This document shows, piece after piece, positions 1-10,135 of a stretch of DNA of 64,000 bases; the stretch's first letter is position 1, and the number at the start of each line of letters is the position of its first letter. Position numbers and translations under genes: made by a program. The stretch covers positions 126,008 to 190,007 of the forward strand of contig BFEA01000388.1 in the NCBI GenBank assembly GCA_003427395.1, given 5' to 3'. The DNA is from Chara braunii. Taxonomy: Eukaryota; Streptophyta; Charophyceae; Charales; Characeae. The notes under the pieces are model-generated. The model saw nothing but the letters and a program-made list of their open reading frames with translations. It was not told where the DNA came from and made no database searches.

Positions 1-41
<41 letters not shown>
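1..41. repeat. poly(T) tract at window edge
   Basis: The window opens with 41 consecutive T. This could be the poly(A) tail of a minus-strand retroposon whose tail lies here, or a simple homopolymer. The upstream side is outside the window, so no target duplication can be tested. Confidence 0.9.
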
Positions 42-42
<1 letters not shown>

Positions 43-89
43 TAAATAGTTAGTATGATCTTGAGTCTATGGATTGGTGACCAGTTTAG

Positions 90-573
90 TTAAAATGACC
101 CCTGGGTTATGTTGTAAATGGTCTGACAAGTTGTCCGAAAATCGAGGCCTTTGTTAACTGCATCTTTATCTGATATTAATTTTGGATAGATAACCGGAAC
201 AACTACACCATCCTCATCACCGTCTTCAAGCTCGTCGTGAAAGTATTCCCTCCTAGCATTCGATTGATAAATTTTTGCCCTCTTTGATACCCATCGCGAT
301 TGTCGTGCACCACAATGTTTATATAACCTTGAAGGGGCGTCAGCAAGACTTCAGACATCTATGAGCGGAGCTTATCCTGTCGTGCATGTCTGTTACACAA
401 CGACGTATAACTTCGGATTTCATGCGATGTCCTTCGAAAGTTTTATTTTGCATTGTGCAATCGAGAACACTCTGCACTTTCTCAACAACACATCCACCTT
501 CTCGTAAACATTTGACCCACGAGTCGATCTCTAGGCTTGATTCTGCTATCTCTTCGTCGCTATCAATCGAATT
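90..573 (-). other. Possible coding fragment, unrecognised
   Basis: On the minus strand an open frame runs from 573 down to a TGA at 340-342. A second open frame, shifted by one base near 340-352, continues to a TAA at 90-92. Joined across that shift they would give about 155 residues, rich in charge and with an acidic patch (motif ELEDGDEDG). No family is recognised. A single-base indel, an assembly error in a low-quality stretch, or an intron boundary could explain the shift. There is no convincing start codon: an in-frame TGA lies just upstream at 574-576, so this would have to be an internal or last exon. The low-complexity flanks give no operon-like or promoter context. It could also be chance. 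Confidence 0.25.
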
Positions 574-1148
574 TCACACATCAGTTCTCCGTGCAATGTC
601 GCTGTAGTTTTTATATATAAGCTTGTTGCAATGTTTTATGAACTGATATTTTTCGCATCATATGACGAATAACTCAAATGCGCCCACCTGGTTCATTCTT
701 TCATTGTTATTATATTATTATTATTATTATTATGATTATTGTTAAGCAGAAGTTGGGGGAGTAATATAACGTTACAGATGGTGGCATAATGAAGAAGGAT
801 TGACATTGGTCTTTGCTGATGTTTTTTTTTCTACTTGTTTTATTTTTATTTCTTCTTCTTCCTGTGCCTAGTTTTATATTCTGAGTTCTTTCATTTTAGT
901 TGCAATTGAATGATATAGTCTGTGTTTGAGTTGTTGCACTGCGAGATAACCAATATTGTAAACAATAGACATTTCACGTACTTTTGAAATTTATGAGGGA
1001 TATTTAGTTCTACCTACGTCTCTTACGAATATTTTAGCATATATGTAAACTTTGCCCATTTGAAAATGGAGTTTGAAAATTTTTATTTTTTTGATAACAA
1101 GACACACAAAGTTTGCCCTGTCCATTCTATAGGGTGTCAGTCCAATTG
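574..1148. other. AT-rich spacer with (TTA)n microsatellite
   Basis: No coding sequence is supported here. A (TTA)n microsatellite covers about 706-740. The rest is AT-rich DNA with poly(T) runs. Confidence 0.7.
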
Positions 1149-1156
1149 CTTATCAC

Positions 1157-1682
1157 CTAGGTATAGCATGGGTTATCTGGCCGGATAATGTGGTGATTTG
1201 ATCGGCGGATGATCTAATCCGGAAATCCGGATGATAAAAAAAAAGGCCAAAAAAAAAAAAAAAAAAAAAAAAAAAGTGATATTGTGCATGCAAAATACAA
1301 TAGAACTGCGTTTCTATTTCATGAAAAGCTTGATAGGACCTGGAAGGGTTCAAAGGGGATAAGATAGGGAATAAAGGGGTTTAGAGGGGGGATGCGTAAT
1401 TCATTCTATAATTTTTTGTCTAAATATTATTTTCTTGTTCTGTTTTATTTTTTATCTTCATATCTGTTGAGTAATCAAAGATGACCTCAAGCCAAAAGTT
1501 GTTCATATTATTGATATGAACAACATAATTTGTTTCCAGATTTTTTTGATTTTTTTTTCGGTAAAAAAAAAATATTTTGCGCTGGGCCGGATTTTCCATA
1601 TCCGGAATTAATCCGGAAATTTCATCCGGATTGAAAATTCCGGATAAAATTGGTCTGCCGGATATCCAGATTTGTAACTTAG
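1157..1682. mobile_element. hAT-like MITE, family 1, copy 1
   Basis: A 526-bp non-coding element is bounded by an 8-bp direct duplication (CTTATCAC at 1149-1156 and 1683-1690). Its ends are CTAGGTA at the left and AACTTAG at the right, which pair as an imperfect terminal inverted repeat. Near both ends the motif CCGGAT or its complement recurs many times, a typical subterminal array for hAT transposase binding. No transposase is encoded, so it would depend on one in trans. An A27 tract lies at 1249-1275. A related copy lies at 54245-54724. The 8-bp duplication and short termini fit the hAT superfamily; family assignment is inference. Confidence 0.75.
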
Positions 1683-1690
1683 CTTATCAC

Positions 1691-2938
1691 TGGGAAGCAT
1701 AAAGTAGTAAATAGGATGAAAAAAAAAAAAAAAACATCCCATGAACACGGAGGGCCAATCTAAAATAATGATGGACTTTGAAATGGTATTGGAGTGAGCG
1801 ACCAGCAAGCAAGACACCTCTCTGGTACCATATATTCATCGGTCACACCTCCCCCTTCTTCTCCAAAGCAACACATTCTGTAAATAGTAAAGAGATTCAA
1901 AATTCAAATTGACTTAATATGATGTATTCCACACGTTATCAATGTATATGTTTTTTATCTGTGTTAATATTACTCAATCTATTTGCAACACTGTAGTCTG
2001 TGAGGGTTCAAACTCTTGATGAGTTGGTGCAAGTCCTCTGAAACTGTCTATTACTACTCATATGTGCATCAATGAGTATTGTCTTACTTTTTTTTTTTCT
2101 CTCTATCGAAGAGTTGCATGAGCTGGGTAATAAACCTAAGATTCCTGCATACAATTGCATGACATATCCGTGGTTGCATGCCAATGACTTGTTGATTGAA
2201 ACTACTCAGATGAAAGACATTGAATTATATAATAAACCTTGAAGCAAGGAGGTCCGTCAACATTATCCTTGATGAAGTGGGATCCAACAGTTGGGGGCCA
2301 AAACGGGTGGGGGGAGGGGGGGGAATCCTCCTGTATAGGATGGGATCAGGATGATAGTCAAGCCCCCAAGGTACAACCTAACGCATTATAAAGCTCTTCA
2401 CAGATGAGCGGTGAATATATTGTTGTTAGACAAATCACAAACTAATAACTATATATAAATAGCTTACATAGGACATGTTAGCATTTAAAACACAACATTA
2501 TTTGCTTTCTCTATACTTGTATTGTACAGGGCGTCACATAGATCACGAATAGGCATTCACACATGTTGATTGCTTACACTGGCCTCAGTAGCATTTAGTA
2601 GGGCACAACGCTATCTACTTCTGAGCATTTGTGTTGTGCATGGATGTAGGGTCTGAATTTAGCAGGTGTTGTTCACCATCAATAAATGAAACTTTCAATA
2701 GAGTGATTTACTTAAAGAGGATGAAGAGGATGCTTTTATCACCCTGTTAACCAATATCCTCTTTGCATTACGTTTTATTAAGAAAAAAAAAAGATCGATT
2801 GTTAGAAGTCATTTTCTTCAAATAACGAAGAGGATTAACTCTCATAAGTATTTTTATCCAAACGAAGCCATTAACAGAAAAATAAAAACCAAAAAAATAT
2901 TTAAGCAAGGAAGTGCATGCCTACACCAAAGGAAGTAC

Positions 2939-2969
<31 letters not shown>

Positions 2970-2980
2970 GGATAAGGTTT
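1691..2980. other. Intergenic, no gene seen
   Basis: This AT-rich stretch has scattered poly(T), poly(A) and poly(G) runs (for example near 2310-2325 and 2943-2969). Open frames on the minus strand consist of homopolymer-derived residues and resemble nothing. Confidence 0.6.
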
Positions 2981-2984
2981 TGAT

Positions 2985-3246
2985 TAATTGTCAGCAAAAA
3001 AAAAATAATAACTTCTTTAAATTTAGAGCTTCGTCTAAGGGCCCACAGAAAAAAGTATAGCCAAATGCTCCGTTTTGCTTTGATGGATTTTTTTGCCAAC
3101 CAGCAGGCGGGTACATCCGATTGCAAGGAGCGTTTGCTTTGCTCGGGTGAATTTTTTTGCGAACCGGTGGACCAGTACATCCCACAACAAGCACTACTAC
3201 GCCGTAGAAAAAATCGTTGAAAAAAATATTGAAGTTTTTAAAACCA
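2985..3246. repeat. Degraded palindromic repeat related to the 20.2-kb element
   Basis: Two similar segments of about 30 bp occur as direct repeats (about 3088-3121 and 3154-3184), each reading TTTTTTTGC, then AACC, then GTACATCC. The same kind of sequence appears inside the palindromic element at 20170-20381, so this is probably a decayed relative. The outer edges are not clear. Confidence 0.4.
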
Positions 3247-3529
3247 TCTGGACCTAAAAAACCAATGAAAATTAAGATTATAGTAAGAAAGTGAAACAAA
3301 TAGTTGACATATAAGAGATTAAAAAATGTATCTGAAAGTGCTGCTCATAATGGTTAAACCACCGACCCAGAGTACTGCTTTTACGTGCTTACACAATACG
3401 AGCATTCCGATTCAGGCCTAGGCAGTGACAATAGCTGACAAGCTAGCTAGAGTCATTCCAAATGATTATTAACATAAACGGTGATAAACCAGACTGATTA
3501 ATTACTGGAAGAGATAAAAAAAATAATGC

Positions 3530-4268
3530 TTTCTTCATCAATGAACTCCTCAAACTCTCTCGCCAACCAAGCATAATACGACTTTCACTTTTATCGATTT
3601 TGAAAAAATATATAATTATGTGGATTGATTGTTTTTTGAGAAATTTTACTTTGGCTTACCCTTTAGGAGATGGATTGAGATTCTGCATAAGAATGGTGCT
3701 GCCAGAGTGATGGTCAATAACAATGGGGCTCCACCCATCTTCTTTTATAGATCGGTCAGGCAATGAGACTCAATAACACAATTTCTGTTGATAATTATTT
3801 AAGAAAGTGATAATAATCAACCTGCCTAAGAACAAGGATATTAAGAAGGCTCAGACGGAGAAAGGAATTATGACATCTTATTTCTTTGCAAACGATCATA
3901 CCCTTATGATGGATTCAACACATGACAACTTAGCAGAGATAAAAAAATGATGGGTATATTATGTCGTCGTTTAGATATAAAAGTGAACTGGGAAATAAGA
4001 CACTAGAATGGTGGATTCATCATTAAGGAGTTAGACCCCTTGAGCATTCTTATATAAAATGGTTCCCAAGGAACATCCCCAGCAGAGTGTTTGAAATCTC
4101 TCTCAACAGATGGCAAACCAAAAACAAATAATGAGTGAACTTTACAGATTCAAACGACAATTACAAACATTTCCATGAAAGGGTAATCATGTATGTAAGA
4201 ATGTAATAAGTAGAGTGGCATGGCAATCAGTTATCCAATCGAAATCAAAGGGAGGAATGAGAATCATA
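3530..4268 (+). pseudogene. LINE reverse transcriptase fragment (copy E)
   Basis: Broken plus-strand frames match the reverse transcriptase core of the other LINE copies in this window. They include an IDFEK segment of motif A, the FRRWIEILHKNGA stretch, and an SVRQ block followed by stops where RQGDP is expected. The downstream YxDD region is degraded to FANDH-like sequence, and the copy ends abruptly at about 4268 where unrelated GC-rich DNA begins. Multiple stops and frameshifts show an old, 5'- and 3'-truncated insertion. It matches the RT parts of LINE B (minus, 43.9-44.6 kb) and LINE C (plus, 50.9 kb), so it belongs to the same plant L1-type family. Confidence 0.75.
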
Positions 4269-5502
4269 GATGTGCCGGATCCGCCGGGATGGAGGTCCGT
4301 GAGGATGTAGAAGAGGGTTAAGGAAGGAGGAGGTGGAGATGGAGCTGGAAAGGACAACGCATCTCTGTCGCCAACTTAACACTGCACATACTCCAACAAG
4401 TGCAAAGTGAAGATTGAAAAACAGACAACAGGTGGGGTATACCCCCAACGGACTGACTAGTAGACTGGACTAGACTGGAACGACATACGGCCAATGGGGA
4501 TAGGCCACGGCCCGGTCCCACATGCCGAACTGATAAATAACCGAATAGACCCTAGCTGCAGGCCAAGGCAGATGAAAACTTGCTGCACGATCCTCATACC
4601 TTTAATGGATCGCAAGAGCCATAAACACGCTATCTGCAAAAGTAGCGGAACTCTGGAATAAAGAAAGCTAGGAAATCTAGGATACGGAGCAACCTTCATG
4701 AGGATTTCACGCGATGCAGCATAAGCTACATAATGTCAAATGAAAAACAAATGTTTGGTATACACATCCTGACTAACAATATAAAATGAAATGTAACATG
4801 ATACAATCCTAAGGTCCTAGAGGCAATGAAAGGAAAAAAAACAATATGTCACAAGATAATGTCATGTCGCTGAACCACTAAGAGTGACATGGTTTCATAG
4901 GGGGTGAATGCAATCTAAAAATCGAAACTCCTAAGGGACAGTCACACACAATAGGTCGTAATGGGAGAGTGGTAGCGAAACAAAACCAATGTCCCTAACA
5001 GATAGACCATTAAGGAGGGTAATGCTTGACAAAAGGGTGACACAATGTGATGTTGAGGGGAACCTGGAATAGGGTGGAGAGATGCCTGACTGAAGGCATG
5101 CAAGAGCACACACTAAGGTGATGAGGGCAGTGGGTGAGGGAAACATGCACACAACTCACCGACTGAGAGAGGGAGCTAGATATGGGAACAGGGAAGCCAA
5201 GATAACGCTACGGCCCCAATGCCTATGCGATACCAAGGGAGTGCCCAACTCAGAGAGATTCAACTAAGTGAGAACACACATGCAAGGGGATATACAGGGT
5301 AGAGTGGTGACGTGAAGTAGTCACGTCCAAAGTGGCTGAAGCCGATAAGGTAGATGAAGTCGTCGAGGTGGTCGATGACGTCGATGGAGTAGGAGTCGAA
5401 TCGATGGCGAAGCAGAGCCGCAAAACGCGGACATCCTGAAGAAGCTGATGATGAAGTACGTGATGGTGTGAGTCAGAAGGGAGATAGTAGGTGATTAGAG
5501 TG
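4269..5502. other. Non-coding DNA downstream of gypsy element 1
   Basis: This is where the 3' LTR of gypsy element 1 should lie, since the element reads on the minus strand. By eye it does not match the sequence to the right of gag (12.1-13.4 kb), so no LTR can be called. The small minus-strand frames resemble no protein family. Confidence 0.5.
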
Positions 5503-6273
5503 TCAATTGTCGAGACGCCGAGGGCGTCGACGAGTGCGCTGTGTACGCGCTAAGGCGTTCGTCTGCTGCTGAGGAACGGCCTTAGAGGGAGCAGGCTTGT
5601 CCTCCACGATCTCTTCAGCTGGAGGAGGAAGAGGGTCAGTCGGCTGAGTAGGAGTAGATGTCTCAGCATGACGAGCACGATTATATGCACGCACAAATAT
5701 CCGGGCGTGCTCCAAGTGATCGAGGGGCTTTCAAGTAGCCTCCTCATTAGGATACCTTTTCCAACGTACAAGGTACTCGATGCGTGGAGGGGTATCGTTG
5801 GTAACTCGACGAGATACAATGTCGGATACGACGAACTCCTCGTGACCGTCCACCACGATAGGTGGAATACCCTCATAAGGGCGTTCGGTGAAGCGCTCAG
5901 ACGGTCCGCGATAAGGATGCAGCAAGGAGATGTGGTAAACATCGTGTACGCGAGCCTGTTGAACGTAATCAGGTAGCTTCACACGGAAGCTGACCGTACT
6001 AGCGGCAGTATTAAAACCGACGGCCTGAAGGATGCAGCATGGACTGAAGAAGCGACGCCTGAACTTGCGAAGCGTATCCGCTTCGAGTTGCAAGTGGTGT
6101 GCGTCGACGAGCACATCGTTACCGACTTTGAATGGATAATCCATTCGTGATTGGTTCGCTCGTGCGGTCATGCGAGTTTGGGAGTCGGCTAGACTTTCGT
6201 ATGTGCGCTTCATAATCGCCGCCATGTGGGCGATCCAGTCGTCAAACGCAGGAGAACGAGTGTCTGGGCGCAA
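5503..6273 (-). pseudogene. Integrase C-terminus and chromodomain (gypsy 1)
   Basis: The frame 6273-5731 carries the end of integrase (PFKVGNDVLVDAHHL, then RRRFFSPCCILQAVG and LPDYVQQARVHDVYHISLLHPY). A chromodomain follows, with EFVVSDIVSRR, IEYLVRWKRYPNEEAT and, past a stop, KPLDHLEHA. Chromodomains of this group help direct integration to particular chromatin. A TGA at about 5730 replaces the conserved tryptophan after NEEAT, consistent with a single G-to-A change of TGG. The open frame then continues as a proline-rich, basic tail to 5503. The rest of the fold is well kept, so this copy is probably not very old. Confidence 0.85.
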
Positions 6274-6402
6274 CCACTACGGTCGTAGGAAATCCGCGGG
6301 TACGCGAGGGCGGTAGCCAAGGTCGCAATAAAATGGCGACATCCCTGTGGCTAGCGAAACAGCGTGTTTGTACGCAATCTCCACGTGGGCTAAATGTAAG
6401 TC

Positions 6403-7000
6403 CTACTGCTGGTCATCCCTAACAAACTTTCGGAGGATATTACGAAGAGTTTTATAGGCGACCTCAGTCTGACCATCCATCTCAGGGTGGTAAGACGATG
6501 AGAAGCGGAGTTGGGATCCGTACACCTCATGTAGGTGTCGCCAGAATGTGCTGGTAAAGCGCGGGTCACGGTCGGAGATGATGCTCTGAGGTAAGCCGTG
6601 ATCTCTGATGACGGTCGAAGACGATGTCGGCGACCTCACGAGCACTAATGCGATAGCGGCACGAGACAAAACGTGCACGCTTTGTGAAGCGATTGACGAC
6701 GACCAAGATAACATCATGACCACGCTCAGTGGGTGGGCGGAGGGGACCAATAAAATCCATTAAGATGGACTGCCAACTACCCTCGGGTATGGGTAAGGGC
6801 AGAAGTAACCCCTACAAAAGGTGGTTCGCACAGTTCACCTCCTAACAAGTAGGACACTCCTGAACGTAGGTTTTGACGAAGTCCTTGGACTTCGGCCAGA
6901 CGTATAGATGACAAACACGAACCAACGTCTTGTGGAGGCCCATGTGACCGACAATTGTCTGATCATGGAGCTCTGCTACAACCTGGACGCGGAGTCGTCC
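6403..7000 (-). pseudogene. Integrase zinc-binding domain and catalytic core (gypsy 1)
   Basis: From right to left on the plus map: an H2C2 zinc finger (HDQTIVGHMGLHKTL, then VQECPTC) near 6840-6980; the core start MDFIGPL with the first catalytic Asp near 6758; ISDRDPRF with the second Asp; and HPEMDGQTE with the catalytic Glu. The DDE triad is therefore still present. A frameshift near 6600-6620 splits the core, so MDFIGPL and SDRDPRF lie in different frames, and an in-frame TAG follows the CPTC motif. The enzyme would have inserted the element's cDNA into chromosomes. Confidence 0.85.
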
Positions 7001-7059
7001 GGTGGAGGAAATGCAGATACGTGGTTCTAGCTGACCAGATCTTCCATGTCAGTAGGCGA

Positions 7060-8057
7060 GACCGTTCTCACCAGGTGAATATGGGGGAACGGTCTTGCCA
7101 CTCCGCAGTGTCGCATGGATAACGCGATAATCCGGAAAGTGGTGGTATTGAGTGCGATATGTGTTGATCATCGACTGATCAACAATGGTGATGGAGATGG
7201 TGGCAAGATGGAGGGGTTCCTGATTGTGATCAGGACGACAGGACGAGGCATCGGTGACGAGGTTCGTTTCACCCTTGATGGCCTGAATGGTGAAACTGAA
7301 TTCGTATAAGTCACGCCACCAACGTGACTATCGACGAGAAAGTTTGGGCTTCGTGAGGAAAGCCTGTACAATTGAGTTGTCGGTGCGCATCGCGAAGGGC
7401 GCCCCGTGCAGGTAATAATGCCAATGCCGGGTAGCATAAACTACAACAAGAACCTCACGTTCATTGGTAGTGTAGTTTATCTCGGCAGACAGTAGCTGAC
7501 GGGAGTAGAAGTCGATCGGGCAATCCCCAACACGAGCCTCGACAGTCGCATCCTCCGCAATGGTCAGGGAGTAAGTAACGGGAGGACTGTGAGTGGACGG
7601 AAGTGGTGGGAGGGTAGGCGTCAGTTGAGAAGCAGTGTCAGCAGGAGGGGGGGGGAAGGAGTAACATGAGGATAAGGTGAATCGGGAGGAGAGAGAAACA
7701 CATGAGAAAGTACAACTCCTAATGCAAAATCTAACGCATCAGTGGTGACGATGAAGGGGCGATCAAATCGGGGAGGCGAAGAACCGGCGCACAAGTTACC
7801 GCTTTCTCGAGGGCATGAAAGACGGCCTTGCAGAGGGGTGTCCAAAGCCACGGCGGGTTCTTCCGGAAGAGGGTGGAGGTAAGCACGTAGGAATACCTAG
7901 CGTGTCCCTGGATAAAATTACTATAGTAACTAGTGAGGCCTAAGAAACTGTGAAGCTGTTTGACAAATGTGGGGACGGGCCACTCTGCAATAGCAGTGAT
8001 CTTCGCATCGTCTATGCGGAGATCCTGGTCAGACACATGGTGTCCTAGGAAGTCCAC
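7060..8057 (-). pseudogene. RT thumb, connection and RNase H (gypsy 1)
   Basis: The frame 8057-7731 holds the RT thumb (MDFLGHHVS, IAEWPVPTFVKQLHSFLGLTSYYSNFI, FRKNPPWLWT), typical of Ty3/gypsy. In another frame RPFIVTTDALDFALGVVLSH marks the first RNase H strand with its Asp. Further left, VVYATRHWHYYLHGA and FAMRTDNSIVQAFL correspond to the middle of RNase H, and the domain would remove RNA from the RNA-DNA hybrid. Frame changes near 7740 and a proline-rich low-complexity stretch at 7600-7690 show decay. Start and end are approximate. Confidence 0.8.
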
Positions 8058-8120
8058 TTCGCATTGGGTAAAGCGGCAGTTACTAAGCTTGACATAGAAG
8101 TCATGCTTGCGTAAGCGCTG

Positions 8121-8963
8121 TCACAGTACGACATCGCGGAGGTGTCTAATATGGTCTTCTAAGGTACGACTGTGGACCAAGATGTCGTCCAGGTATACGA
8201 GAACGTATTCCTCAAGGATGTCCATTAAGATGTCGTTCATCACTGTCTGGAAGGTGGCGGATGCATTGGTAAGGCTGAATAACATCACCAAGAACTCGTA
8301 GTGGCCGAAGCTCGACCGAAAGGCGGTCTTTGGCCGATCCTCTACAGCAACGCGGATCTGGTGGTAATCGCTACGAAGATCGATCTTCGTAAAAAAACGG
8401 TTGCCTGCCAGACGGTCAAACAACTCATCCGCTCGAGGCATGGGATAGTTGTTCTCAACTGTGTAACGGTTAAGACCGCGGTAGTCAATGCAGAGGCAGA
8501 GAGTTCTGTCAACTTTGCGAGCAAAGAGGACGGGTGCACCCCAAGGGGAGTTACTAGGTTTAATGAAACCCAGTCGATGGAGCTCTTCAAGCTGACGTTT
8601 GAGTTATGTCGCCTTTGAGATCGAGAGTCAGTACGGTGCCTGATGGTAAACACGATAGTCAGACACAAGCTGGATAGAATGCTCAACACCGTGCATCGGA
8701 GGGATCCCCCTGTATGAGAAATACAAGGGGAAGACGTCGCGGTACTCTCGAATCAGGTCGCGAACGACGGACTCTAAGTAGGTCGTGAACAGTGTGAGTT
8801 CCTCAATGTCTGCGTCGGCACGAGACGTATGTGTGGACTCGACAGTCGACGGCACAAGGGCTTGGGACGTGGAGGGGGTATCCGCAGACTGATGTGTGAA
8901 CGATGGAAGCCGCGAAGATGGAGGAAGGGTCAGGGGGATCGGGCTCCAAAGAAATGGGCTCAA
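8121..8963 (-). pseudogene. Reverse transcriptase fingers and palm (gypsy 1)
   Basis: Upstream sequence has VRDLIREYRDVFP and the palm entry [16 protein letters not shown]. The open frame 8441-8121 then gives [17 protein letters not shown] (motif A Asp), [28 protein letters not shown] and YLDDILVHS (catalytic YLDD). Motifs A to C are intact. A TAA at 8604-8606 interrupts the fingers between the two frames, so a full enzyme could not be made from this copy. The D, YLDD and LG..SYY motifs identify Ty3/gypsy rather than copia. Confidence 0.9.
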
Positions 8964-9089
8964 CCTTGGGATGGAGTGGATTATAGCGAAGAAGATCCAT
9001 GGCGTTCACTGGGTAGAATGTGACGTCCTACTATCGTATGAAGTGAGCAAAATGACGGGGGGAAGTGAAGGCGATGTCGGGGTGGCAAC

Positions 9090-9601
9090 GAAAAAATTTC
9101 CCGGGATTAAATAATCATTTTATAGTAAAATTACAATCTAAATTTCAAATTTTCATTCCATCTTAAAACTGTCATTCCAATTTTAAAATTTTTCATCTTA
9201 CTTGCAAACTTTCATTCCAAGAACAGGGTACCCCTTCTTATTTGGACTGCATGCTAGAGATGGAATAAAAGTCTGGATGGGTTCATGAAATATTTTAATT
9301 GGACTGTAATTCTAAGTAAGGATTTTCAGTCCTAAATAAGTTAATCCAATCTAAATAAGAAGATATTTGTTGTAGTACAATGAAAATTTAATTAAAACAT
9401 TTCATAAACTCGTTCAGGCTTTCATTCCATATTGAACAAATAGATGTAGTTGGAAGGGAAAAATCATATTTAGACGGGAACTTATAAATAAAACTGAAAA
9501 TTTTAGAATTGGACGAACATTGGAATGATAATTTATAAATAGGAAGGATTTTTTTTTTAATGGAATGTTTTTTCAACTTTCATTTCTCGTGGGAATTTTT
9601 C
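9090..9601. mobile_element. AT-rich insertion with inverted ends inside gypsy 1 pol
   Basis: A 512-bp AT-rich block interrupts pol between protease and RT. Its left edge reads GAAAAAATTTCCCGGGA and its right edge reads CTCGTGGGAATTTTTC, an imperfect terminal inverted repeat. Inside, CATTCCA and its complement TGGAATG recur in both orientations. No clear target duplication is visible at the edges, so the superfamily is undetermined. It encodes no protein and looks like a non-autonomous DNA element younger than gypsy 1. Confidence 0.55.
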
Positions 9602-10135
9602 TGTTGGACCCTGAGGGATGAGGGTCCTGGGAGGTAGGTCGGGAGGGGTGTCGCCCGTGGTTCCAATGAAGGGAACGCGATGGGTCTAACCATACTTCGT
9701 TTTGAGGACGAGTGTCTAAGTCGCCCATTTGGCCTTTGTGCAACGGAACTGGTGAGACTAGGGCGTGCCAAGGATAAAGTCGTACCCAGTCTCCAACACG
9801 TCGAAGTATGCGGAGGAACGGTAGTGCCGAGGCGCCTGGGTACTATACGATGGCTGGAGCGTCAGGGACAAGTGGAGGTCGGAGACCGACTAATCGAAGA
9901 AGCGCTGCATCTTGTTATCTCCGAGGGTAATGGAGATAGGAGAGCGAAACCCTGAGGTAGCTAGGCGAGCTTCCTCAACCACTCGAGGGTGAATGAAATC
10001 TCCCTGCGATCCAGAGGCCCACAAAGCGCGGTACACCCTCATAGATGTCCCTAGGCGAATAGGGATGATGGAGAGGGTGCGATCAGGTTCAGAGCACAGA
10101 GCGAGAAGACGACGCAGAACGTTTACGTGTCTCAT
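9602..10135 (-). pseudogene. Aspartic protease (gypsy 1), active-site Asp replaced
   Basis: The frame 10135-9890 contains IPIRLGTSM and ALWASGSQGDFIHPRVV, which aligns with the retropepsin active site whose usual form is a valine or leucine, then DSG or DTG, then SxxxFI. Here the Asp is replaced by Ala (ASG). The flap-side sequence SGFRSPISITLGDN follows, then a further frame (9771-9580) runs to the edge of the 9090-9601 insertion. The enzyme would have matured the Gag-Pol polyprotein. With the catalytic Asp gone it should be dead, apart from other breaks. Confidence 0.7.

Noticed and set aside
4269-5480. 3' LTR of gypsy 1
   Set aside because: No similarity by eye to the sequence right of gag; a computed self-alignment would be needed.
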